Part shown: positions 1 through 6,955 of the stretch, one piece after another | Numbering within the stretch: position 1 is the stretch's first letter | How the letters are laid out: every line of letters begins with the position of its first letter | Source of the DNA: Thermoanaerobaculia bacterium | GTDB lineage: Bacteria > Acidobacteriota > Thermoanaerobaculia > Multivoradales > Multivoraceae | Reading direction: 5' to 3' | Length of the DNA stretch: 33,510 nt | Assembly: GCA_028285365.1 (NCBI GenBank) | Contig: JANQPS010000466.1 | Span: 1-33,510 of the forward strand | Translations under genes and position numbers: made by a program | The notes under the pieces: model-generated | What the model saw: the letters and a program-made list of their open reading frames with translations, nothing else | Databases searched by the model: none | What the model was told of the DNA's origin: nothing

Positions 1-159
1 GGAGCTTCATTCGAGTGTCCCTCTCGCAGATGTAGTTTTGGTCAACCACATCCTTGCAGAGGGCCTCGAATGAACTGAACAACGTTCCCAGAATCCACAC
101 CTAGGAGGGTCTACGGTTGGCAGTACTGCGACGAAGGATCTCGCAACTGCAACTTCACG

Positions 160-1449
160 ATGTTCGACGAAGGGTGGCAGCGTTCGGAGATCGATCAGAA
201 GCACATCACGGCGCACGAGTTCTTCCATCTGGCACAGAGGCTGGTCGTGCCGCGGGTCACCTGCCGATCTGCATGGTGGGTGGAGGGCTCGGCAGACTGG
301 TTCGCCAACCGGGTCGTTCCGGGTTCGACTTGGTCAGAGGGTTGGTTGAGCGCTTTCGACGAGGAGTCGGGCGGACGCTCCTTGCTCGATATGACCTACG
401 AGACGCAGGCCTTCTTCTACTGGATCGACGATCGCTACGGCGACACGCTGCCGATGACCTACGCTGAGTTCGGCGACGAAGGCCTCAGCGACCCGGCGGC
501 AGTCGGTTCGCATCTCCCGCCTGAGGCCTGGCAGGAGTTCCTCGAAACGTATCTGTCAGGACACTTGCGCTATCCGGACGGCCGCCTCGCCATTCCCGAG
601 CCGAGCCTCGGCCCGGTGATCTCACGGCCCTGGCGCCTCTCCGGACCGCCACTCTCGTTTCCGCGTAGTCAGATCGAGCTCGAGCCGGGTGACTGGCGCC
701 TCGACGTCCAGAGCAACTCCGAGCTGCTCGGGGTTCGCGTTCCAGATCAGACCTGGAGGAGGGTCGAGACGCAGGCAGGGCAGGGCTCAATCGAGCACAC
801 CACCAAGTGTCCTGATCCCGAAAAGCTTGTTGTCGCGGCGGTGAGTCTCAACGGACCCGATCTGGCGGCGTCCGTCGTTGGCGATTTGGCAGAAGAGGAG
901 CCCTGCAACTGTTCCGAGCCGCCGCCGACCGATCATTGCCTCGTTGGCACCTGGCAAGTGACGTCGACGGATCTGCCCTCGACCTTTAACCGCGTCCAGA
1001 GCCGTGTCGGCGGTCCGTCGCGCTGGAGAGGCCAGGACATGGGGCGCAACCGGATTACGCTTGGCGCCGACGGTCGTTTCGAGCAGGTCTTCAGCAACAC
1101 GACGACTTCGCAGTTCAAGCATCAGATTGGCGACGTGCCGGCTACTCAGACTGTGACCATCAGCAACTCAGCTATCGGGCGCTGGTCGGCTCCCGAGCCG
1201 GGCCGGGCCAAGATCTGCAAAACCGAGTTCAAAGGTGAGATGACCAACGAGCTACGCATCGGTTCGGATGTGAGCAGATCGGGCCCTAATCCGATCCCGT
1301 ACGACGCAGGGCGTGAGCATCAGGGCTTCGATCACACCTACGCCTGTACTGCCAGCAGTGCGACGGTCACTCTGCACCCCGAGTTCGGGCAGCCAGTAAC
1401 CTGGACGATGGAGCGGATGCCCCGTCCGACCGCGACAGCGCCTCCCTGA
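160..1449 (+). CDS. HExxH zinc metallopeptidase-like protein, 5' end uncertain
   Basis: A gluzincin-like motif is visible: HEFFH at residues 19-23 and a likely third zinc ligand Glu42 in WWVEGSADWF, 18 residues later. This is the usual arrangement for single-domain zinc peptidases. The region after about residue 130 is not recognised. The C-terminal third (from about 258, LVGTWQVTS, then a Gly-rich beta pattern) resembles a lipocalin-like beta-barrel; that is inference from pattern only. The only ATG after an in-frame TGA at 76-78 is at 160, which would leave just 18 residues before the zinc motif. The in-frame codons before it (RRVYGWQYCDEGS) also look coding, so the true N-terminus is probably missing or frameshifted. 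No signal peptide is seen. Possibly a pseudogene; the peptidase motif itself is intact. Confidence 0.6.
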   Translation: MFDEGWQRSEIDQKHITAHEFFHLAQRLVVPRVTCRSAWWVEGSADWFANRVVPGSTWSEGWLSAFDEESGGRSLLDMTYETQAFFYWIDDRYGDTLPMTYAEFGDEGLSDPAAVGSHLPPEAWQEFLETYLSGHLRYPDGRLAIPEPSLGPVISRPWRLSGPPLSFPRSQIELEPGDWRLDVQSNSELLGVRVPDQTWRRVETQAGQGSIEHTTKCPDPEKLVVAAVSLNGPDLAASVVGDLAEEEPCNCSEPPPTDHCLVGTWQVTSTDLPSTFNRVQSRVGGPSRWRGQDMGRNRITLGADGRFEQVFSNTTTSQFKHQIGDVPATQTVTISNSAIGRWSAPEPGRAKICKTEFKGEMTNELRIGSDVSRSGPNPIPYDAGREHQGFDHTYACTASSATVTLHPEFGQPVTWTMERMPRPTATAPP

Positions 1450-1466
1450 TCGACGTCTAGAGGCTC

Positions 1467-1574
1467 GTGGGTTACCTGGCACCTCGTGGCCCGCGTGGCC
1501 ACGGTGGGTTACCTGGCACCTTTCGGCCGGAGCTAAGGCACGTCGTGGCCTGCGCGGTGGGTTACCTGGCACCT
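1467..1574 (+). repeat. Three copies of an 18-bp repeat (GTGGGTTACCTGGCACCT)
   Basis: GTGGGTTACCTGGCACCT occurs exactly three times, at 1467-1484, 1504-1521 and 1557-1574. The second and third copies continue with TT and share an upstream CGTGGCCYGCG block (1485-1495 and 1544-1554). The repeat itself falls into two similar halves, GGTTACCT and GGCACCT. It lies in the 203-bp gap between the peptidase-like gene and the MAPEG gene. It recalls the GGTGCC-type REP sequences linked to RAYT (Y1 REP-associated) transposases, but no such transposase is in the window. This link is inference. Confidence 0.75.
1485..1503. terminator. Hairpin between repeat copies, possible terminator
   Basis: CGTGGCC (1485-1491) pairs perfectly with GGCCACG (1497-1503) around a CGCGT loop, 36 bases after the stop of the peptidase-like gene. 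There is no T-tract, so it is either part of the repeat element or a weak terminator. Confidence 0.35.
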
Positions 1575-1652
1575 TTGGGGACGGGGGTGCTTCTTGACAC
1601 CGAGGACTCCTCGAATCGACGATTGCGAAAACGGTCGACCGAGGAGAGGAAC

Positions 1653-2072
1653 ATGACCCACTTCCTGCTGCCTGTCATGGCGCTGGTCCTTTGGACGTTT
1701 GCCATCTCGCTGCTCATGTATAGCCGTCGCATTCCGGCGATGGGCAAGGTCTCGGAGGACGCTCAGGAATTCATCCGTCAGCCGGACCTCATTCACACGC
1801 TGCCGGCTCCGGCGCGCTGGGCGGCCGACAACTACAACCACCTCCACGAGCAGCCCACCATCTACTACGCGGTCATGATCGTTCTCTTCGTCACCGATCA
1901 GGTGGGCACGATCGATCTGACTCTCGCCTGGGCCTTCGTCGCTCTGCGTGTCGTGCACAGCCTCGTGCAGGTGACGACCAATCGGGTCCTCGTGCGTTTT
2001 GGCGTGTTTGCGACCTCGGCGCTCGTCCTCCTGACCTTGGCGGTCAGGGCGACTCTCGGGTTGATCGCTTAG
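1653..2072 (+). CDS. MAPEG family membrane protein
   Basis: A 139-residue protein with about four hydrophobic segments (roughly 3-23, 68-84, 88-108, 114-137). The NYNHLHEQPTIYYA stretch (60-73) and the R-V-V-H-S-L-V-Q-x-T-T-N-R pattern in the third segment fit the MAPEG family (membrane-associated proteins in eicosanoid and glutathione metabolism). Bacterial members of this short type are mostly uncharacterised, and a glutathione-dependent activity is only a family-level guess. The ORF track extends upstream to 1467 through the repeat cluster, but ATG 1653 is preferred because GAGGAGAGGA lies just before it and the family starts at the first membrane helix. It converges with the crotonase gene, leaving only 7 bases between the two stops. 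Confidence 0.85.
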   Translation: MTHFLLPVMALVLWTFAISLLMYSRRIPAMGKVSEDAQEFIRQPDLIHTLPAPARWAADNYNHLHEQPTIYYAVMIVLFVTDQVGTIDLTLAWAFVALRVVHSLVQVTTNRVLVRFGVFATSALVLLTLAVRATLGLIA

Positions 2073-2079
2073 TCGACGC

Positions 2080-2892
2080 CTAGTCTCGGGGCTCCCCGTA
2101 GATCTCGACTGGCGTGGCACCCGCGTCGAAGTGTCTCTGCTTCTGGCGCATCAGCTCGGCCGCTTCTTTGGTCATGGCGACCTCTTGAAAGGTCTTCTGC
2201 TCGAAGCGCAGAGCCTCCGTGAGCGGCTGTTCCAGCGAGTTCTTGAGGATCCTCTTGAGGCCGTGCAGGGCAGCGGGCGGTCGCTCGGCGAGGCGTGCTG
2301 CCTGGTCGATCGCTACGTCGACACACGTTCCGTCTGGCACCACCCGGTTGACGCCGCCCAGCTCATAGAGTCGCTGAGCCGTCATGGGTGATCCGTCCAG
2401 GACCATCTCTGCGGTGACGGTTCGGCCGATGAGTCGAGCCAGGCGGCTGGTGCCGCCGATTCCGGTCGTGAGTCCCAGCATGACCTCCGGCTGCCCAAAG
2501 CGCGCCTGCTCGTCCGCGATGCGTAGATCACAGGCCCAGCCGAGCTCGGCGCCGCCGCCGCAGCAGTGGCCGTTGATCGCCGCGATCGTGATGACGTCGT
2601 CGTGCGTGATCTCCTGGAGCGCGCGAAACCAGCAGCCTGGCTCACCCGAGGCTTCTTCGCCGCCGAGGGCCTTGCCGAGATCGACGAGCCAGGCGTGTTC
2701 CAGCCAATGGCCATCGAGGCCTGAAGCCAGAACGCTGACCCTTGTGCCGTCCGCTCGTGCTTTGGCGAGCGCGTCCGCGAGCGCCGAGATCGCTTCCCAG
2801 GAGCCGAAGTTCGCGATGGCGCTATTGGTCATCGTGACCACAGCAACTCCGTCTTGGGGCATTGTCAGCTCGACGATGTTGGACTCACTCAC
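2080..2892 (-). CDS. Enoyl-CoA hydratase/isomerase (crotonase) family protein
   Basis: A 270-residue single-domain crotonase. The oxyanion-hole and CoA-binding segment is INGHCCGGGAELGWACDLRIA (about 106-126). Both positions of the classical hydratase Glu pair are filled: Glu136 in FGQPEVMLG and Glu162 in TAEMVL. Hydration of 2-enoyl-CoA is therefore chemically plausible, but the substrate cannot be read from the sequence. The first half is less typical: the usual A-G-x-D-L loop is replaced by SGLDGHWLEHAWL, so it could be a specialised hydratase or a hydrolase. It is divergent from the BVMO-type gene across about 185 bp, which suggests shared regulation and a common degradation pathway. Confidence 0.88.
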   Translation of the reverse strand: MSESNIVELTMPQDGVAVVTMTNSAIANFGSWEAISALADALAKARADGTRVSVLASGLDGHWLEHAWLVDLGKALGGEEASGEPGCWFRALQEITHDDVITIAAINGHCCGGGAELGWACDLRIADEQARFGQPEVMLGLTTGIGGTSRLARLIGRTVTAEMVLDGSPMTAQRLYELGGVNRVVPDGTCVDVAIDQAARLAERPPAALHGLKRILKNSLEQPLTEALRFEQKTFQEVAMTKEAAELMRQKQRHFDAGATPVEIYGEPRD

Positions 2893-2985
2893 TGGAAGAG
2901 CTGTCTCCGAGAATCGAATTGGCCGGAGTCGTCAGGACTTGGCTCCAGGTCGACAAGAACTCCGGTGCAGTATCGTCGCCGCGTT

Positions 2986-3011
2986 ACATTACAGAGGTAC
3001 ATTAGAGAGGT
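2986..3011 (+). promoter_or_regulatory. Tandem 13-bp repeat in the crotonase/BVMO divergent region
   Basis: ACATTACAGAGGT (2986-2998) is followed directly by ACATTAGAGAGGT (2999-3011), a tandem repeat with one mismatch, and then by a third, degenerate ACTACAGGAGG. It is AT-richer than its surroundings and lies about 70 bp before the monooxygenase start. This is a plausible regulator-binding site or promoter core. No regulator gene is adjacent, and the role is inferred from position. Confidence 0.4.
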
Positions 3012-3077
3012 ACTACAGGAGGGGCGAAGAGCAGTGTACAGCGGCTCGGCAACAGAGCGTGGCAAGGGAGAAGCGTG

Positions 3078-4736
3078 ATGACCGAGCAGGCCGTCATCTC
3101 AGGTACAAAGAGTGTCCTGCCCAAGGATGACCTCGACTACGAAGTGATCGTCATCGGGGCCGGTGTGGGTGGCATCTACCAGATCAAGAAGCTGCTGGAT
3201 CTCGGAATCGACGCCACGGTTCTGGAAGGTGAGCCCGACCTCGGTGGCACCTGGTACCGCAATCGCTACCCGGGTGCGCGATTCGACTCGGAGAGCTACA
3301 CCTACGGCTACTCTTTCTCGCGCGAGTTGCTCGACGAGTGGCATTGGAAGGAGCGCTTCTCCGGACAGCCCGAAAACCTTCGCTATCTCAACTACGTGGC
3401 GGACAAGTTTGGGCTCCGCGAGCACATGCAGTTCGATTGCAAGGTCGAGCGGATTGTCTTCGACGAGGCGCTCGATGGCTGGCGCCTCTACCTGAGAGGG
3501 GATCGAACTCTCAGTTGTCGATTCGTGGTGACTGCGCTCGGACCTCTGTCGACACCGACGATGCCGAGCTATCCGGGGATGGACCGCTTTCGCGGCGACT
3601 CGTTCCACACCTTCTACTGGCCAGAGGACGAAGTACCCCTTGCCGGTAAGAGGGTGGGTGTCATTGGCACTGGTGCGACCGGTGTCCAGGTGATCGGCGA
3701 GATCGCCGACAAGGTGGGCCAGCTGACCGTCTTTCAGCGACGACCGAACTGGACGGCGCCACTCAACAACGGGCCGATCTCCGACGAAGAGATGGCAGCC
3801 ATCCGAGATCGCTACGAGGAGATCTTCGAGAACTGCGCCAACTCGCCCGGAGGCTTCGAGCACGAGCCGGACCGGCGAGGTTTCTACAGCTTGACGCGTG
3901 ACGAGCGTCAGGCTCTTTGGGATCGGCTCTACGACGAGCCGGGCTTCGGAATCTGGCTGAGCAACTTCGTCGAGATCTTCACCGAAGAGAAGGCCAACGC
4001 AGAGTTCTCCGAGTACATCGCGAATCGCATCAGGCAACGGGTCGACGATCCGGACGTTGCCGAGAAGCTGATCCCACGCGACCACGGCTTCGGTATCCAG
4101 CGCGTGCCGCTCGAGACCAACTACCTCGAGGCCTACAACCGGGACAACGTGCAGCTGGTCGACATCAGTGAAACGCCGATCCAAGAAATCACCGAGACCG
4201 GACTGAGAACCAGCGAAAGCTCCTACGAACTCGATCTCATCGTCTACGCGACCGGCTTCGACGCGCTCACCGGCGCCTATGACCGGATCGACATTCGAGG
4301 ACTGGGTGGCGTCTCCCTTCGTGAGCGCTGGGAGCAAGGACCTTCGACCTTCATGGGTGTGCTCATCAGCGGCTTTCCCAATCTCTTGATGGTCTCGGGC
4401 CCGCAGAGTGGCTCGGTGTCGACGAATTTCCCTCGTGGCATCGAAAACGGCGTCGACTGGATCACCGATCTGCTGACTCATGCCAGGGCGCGTCACCATC
4501 ACCGCATCGACGCCATCGCTGATGCCGAACAGGCGTGGACGAAGCACGTTGCCGATACCTATCGCGGGATGCTGCTGCGTAAGGCGCAGGGCTGGTTCAC
4601 GGGCTACAACTCCAACGTGGCAGGGCACGAGGCCGGCACGGTTCGTCACGTCGTCTACAACGGCGGCGGTCCGAAGTACGTGGCCAAGCTGAACGAAGTG
4701 GCGGCGAGCGGCTACGACGGGATTCGCTTCGGCTGA
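3078..4736 (+). CDS. Flavin-containing Baeyer-Villiger-type monooxygenase
   Basis: About 552 residues, the usual length for class B BVMOs of the cyclohexanone/steroid monooxygenase group. An FAD-binding GAGVGG lies near residues 27-32. The class fingerprint F-x-G-x-x-x-H-x-x-x-W-P is present as FRGDSFHTFYWP (171-182). The NADPH-binding GTGATG follows at 197-202, and ATGFD sits near 391-395. Expected reaction: NADPH- and O2-dependent insertion of oxygen into a ketone, giving an ester or lactone, in the cytoplasm. The substrate is unknown. ATG 3078 is preferred over the adjacent GTG 3075 because AGGGAG (3065-3070) is spaced 7 bases from it. Divergent from a crotonase and followed by a thiolase-like gene, which fits ketone or steroid-type catabolism (inference). 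Confidence 0.92.
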   Translation: MTEQAVISGTKSVLPKDDLDYEVIVIGAGVGGIYQIKKLLDLGIDATVLEGEPDLGGTWYRNRYPGARFDSESYTYGYSFSRELLDEWHWKERFSGQPENLRYLNYVADKFGLREHMQFDCKVERIVFDEALDGWRLYLRGDRTLSCRFVVTALGPLSTPTMPSYPGMDRFRGDSFHTFYWPEDEVPLAGKRVGVIGTGATGVQVIGEIADKVGQLTVFQRRPNWTAPLNNGPISDEEMAAIRDRYEEIFENCANSPGGFEHEPDRRGFYSLTRDERQALWDRLYDEPGFGIWLSNFVEIFTEEKANAEFSEYIANRIRQRVDDPDVAEKLIPRDHGFGIQRVPLETNYLEAYNRDNVQLVDISETPIQEITETGLRTSESSYELDLIVYATGFDALTGAYDRIDIRGLGGVSLRERWEQGPSTFMGVLISGFPNLLMVSGPQSGSVSTNFPRGIENGVDWITDLLTHARARHHHRIDAIADAEQAWTKHVADTYRGMLLRKAQGWFTGYNSNVAGHEAGTVRHVVYNGGGPKYVAKLNEVAASGYDGIRFG

Positions 4737-4831
4737 GCCTCGGCACGAGGGTGGCCACGATCTGCCTTCGAGGACCGCATCGAGAGCAGCGTGAGGTGGA
4801 GCCTGAGGGCGAACGAGCCAGCTGGACAGCT

Positions 4832-4855
4832 AGCAGGAGACAGAGCAGGAGACAG
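4832..4855 (+). repeat. Perfect 12-bp tandem duplication upstream of the thiolase-like gene
   Basis: AGCAGGAGACAG occurs twice in tandem (4832-4843, 4844-4855) within the 172-bp gap after the monooxygenase. The gap also holds a small stem, CCTCG(GCA)CGAGG at 4738-4750, right after the upstream stop. The ORF track reads through the repeat as AGDRAGDRAG, but this lies before the likely start and is probably not translated. Role unknown. Confidence 0.55.
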
Positions 4856-4908
4856 AGCTGGGTTATCCTGCGCCTCCCCCGAGAGCAATACCGAGGAGAC
4901 GAGGCACT

Positions 4909-6401
4909 TTGTCCGACCTTCCCAAGGCAGAGACTCCAGTGCTGGTTGGTGCGGGCAGGCTGTCTGGCGCGACCCGTCAGCTGATCTGGAATCGGGCCGC
5001 TCACCCCATCCCATGGACTACTGCGCCGAGGCGGCTCGCCGAGCTCTCGTCGAGAGCGGGGTGGAGACACGCCTCGCTCGCGCTCTCCAGTCGATCACGG
5101 TGGTTCGCATGTTCGAAGACTCGAACCCGGGCCGTTCACACGACTTTGGTCGCTCCAACAACCCGCCACGCTCGGTAGCCAGACGCCTTGGGGCGAAACC
5201 GGCCGAAGCCATCTACACAACGGCTGGTGGCGAGACTCCGCAACGTAAGCTCAACGAGCTCTGTGAGCGCATCTCCCGCGGTGAGCTCGACTGCGCGTTG
5301 CTGTGTGGCGTCGAAAACATCGCTACGGTGAGGCACCTCCAGCGAACGGAGTTCGAGGCCGATTTCGGGGAAGACGTCGAAGGCTCGTTGGAGGACGAGG
5401 GGTTCGGAACGTGGTGGTTCGACAGGCATCAGCTAGGCCACCGAGCGGCTGCCCCGATTCACTGTTATCCACTGCTCGAGCACGCCATCAGGCGCGAGCT
5501 CGGCAACTCGATGGACCAACATCTGGAGATGATGGCTCGTCTCTTCGCTCCGTTCTCGGAAGTGGCGGCGAACAATCCCTACGCCTATCGACAGGAGGCG
5601 TTCACGGTCCAGGAGCTGGCCGAGCCGACCGGTCGTAATCGACTGATCAGTCATCCCTATGGGCGACTCCTCAACGCTCGCGACAGTGTCGACCTCGCCT
5701 CGGCTGTCGTCGTGATGTCTTATGGCCGAGCGCGTGAGCTGGGTGTGGCATCCGACCGGCTCGTGTTCCTCCACGGATGCGCCGATGTGAGCGACAAGGT
5801 CCTCTTGCTGGAGCGCGAAGCCTTTCACCGCTCGGCCGCTGCGCGGCTCATGGCGGAGACGGCTTTCGAGATGGCCGGCATCGGGCCTGACGAGCTCAGC
5901 ACCCTGGATCTCTACAGCTGCTTCCCCTCCGCCGTCCGGATCGTCGCGCGCGAGATGGGCGTGACTGACGACGATTCGAGAGGTCTGACCACGACGGGTG
6001 GTTTGCCCTACTTCGGGGGTCCCGGCAACAGTTACTCACTGCACGCGATCGCCGAAGCGGTGGAGCGGTCCCGAGCAGAACCGGGCACCTATCACTGGGT
6101 CAGCGCCAACGGCGGCAACGTCAACAAGCAGTCTGCGGGCATCTATTCGACGCGTCCCTGGACTGGTATCTGGGAGCGACCCGACCCGGCCGACGCACAG
6201 AGTCGAATCGACGCCTTGCCGCTGCCCGCGTTGACGCTCGAGCCCGAGGGCAGTGCGACCATCGAGACCTATACCGTCGCGTTCGCGGGCGACACCCCCG
6301 ACTTTGGAATCGTCATCGGTCGTGACGAGCGCGATTGTCGGCGCGGTGCGCACGACGGATGGTCAGTCGACCTTCAGCGTGAGGTGACCGACGTCAAGTG
6401 A
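4909..6401 (+). CDS. Thiolase-like (acetyl-CoA acetyltransferase/SCP-x-like) protein, apparent frameshift near 4954
   Basis: The body of the protein (from MDYCAEAARRALVESG at 5013) matches thiolase-superfamily acetyl-CoA acetyltransferases of the SCP-x-like group, about 495 residues: DLYSCFPSAVRI, GGLPYFGGPGNSYSLHA, SANGGNVNKQSAGIYST. The family N-terminus, with a P-V-L-V-G-A-G-Q start, is found in a different frame from TTG 4909 (SDLPKAETPVLVGAG). Inserting one C near 4954-4957 would join it to the downstream QAVWRDPSADLE. So either a real frameshift or a sequence error is present; the rest is uninterrupted. The place where thiolases carry the acylated Cys reads GGETPQ, so classical thiolysis is doubtful. 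GAGGAG (4893-4898) supports the TTG start. It follows the monooxygenase on the same strand, 172 bp away. Confidence 0.72.
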
Positions 6402-6411
6402 CGAGGCGATC

Positions 6412-6792
6412 TCAGGCTGCCGCCGCTTCGCTTTCGGCAAAGAAGAGCTTGTTGTAGATGCGCCACTCGCCATCGACCTTGATCATCGACAGCGTGTCGA
6501 GGAACGTGATCCCGTCGTAATCGTCGCGTACTCGCGCGACTGCGGTGTCGCCGGCGATCTCGACCGAAAGGATCTCGAACCGCGCCGTCTCGCCATTGTC
6601 CTTCGGCGAGGGATTCTTGCTCGACACGAACTCGGCAAACTGCTCGACCGTGAGCTCGAGAAGATCTCCCTGCATGTAGCCGGTGATCTTGGCGTTCGGG
6701 TGAAAGGCGGCGTGGGCTTTTTCGGCGCTCGCCTCGAACATGGAGTCGAAGTAGGTCTGGGCAGTGTTCTCGATCTGCTGCTTGTCGTCCAT
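6412..6792 (-). CDS. SnoaL/NTF2-like (putative lumazine-binding type) protein
   Basis: A 126-residue protein with the layout of the NTF2-like fold. It has an N-terminal helix (IENTAQTYFDSMFEASAEKAHAAFHPNA), then a strand with GYMQGDLLELTVEQFAEFV, and ends with paired strands closing in DTLSMIKVDGEWRIYNKLFF. This end pattern is characteristic of the putative lumazine-binding (Lumazine_bd_2) subgroup. Such proteins can be small enzymes or ligand-binding proteins; no catalytic residues can be assigned. It is cytoplasmic, with no signal peptide. GGGAG lies about 10 bases before the ATG. It converges with the thiolase-like gene (10-bp gap) and diverges from the PLP enzyme gene. Confidence 0.82.
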   Translation of the reverse strand: MDDKQQIENTAQTYFDSMFEASAEKAHAAFHPNAKITGYMQGDLLELTVEQFAEFVSSKNPSPKDNGETARFEILSVEIAGDTAVARVRDDYDGITFLDTLSMIKVDGEWRIYNKLFFAESEAAAA

Positions 6793-6955
6793 TGCTGCAA
6801 GGCTCCCGGCTGGAGTGGTTTCTGGCCGTTCGGCCGCGAAGTGGGTTGACTGGCGCCAAGCTTAGCCGTTCCTACTGACTGCAGAGCTAAACTGCGCGGC
6901 TCATCGTTGCCCGAGACGGTCGCAGGTCTGCGCCGGAAAGGCAGGAGTAGAGGAG

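Noticed and set aside
3099-4649. 516-aa minus-strand ORF opposite the monooxygenase
   Set aside because: It is exactly antisense to a gene with clear BVMO motifs, has no family-like pattern and no ribosome site. Long antisense ORFs are expected in GC-rich DNA.
4791-4908. N-terminal extension of the thiolase-like ORF
   Set aside because: The extension is low-complexity, includes a 12-bp tandem repeat and lacks family similarity; the real N-terminus is in the other frame from 4909.
6846-6874. TTGACT as a -35 box for the aminotransferase gene
   Set aside because: No acceptable -10 hexamer at 16-18 bp spacing.
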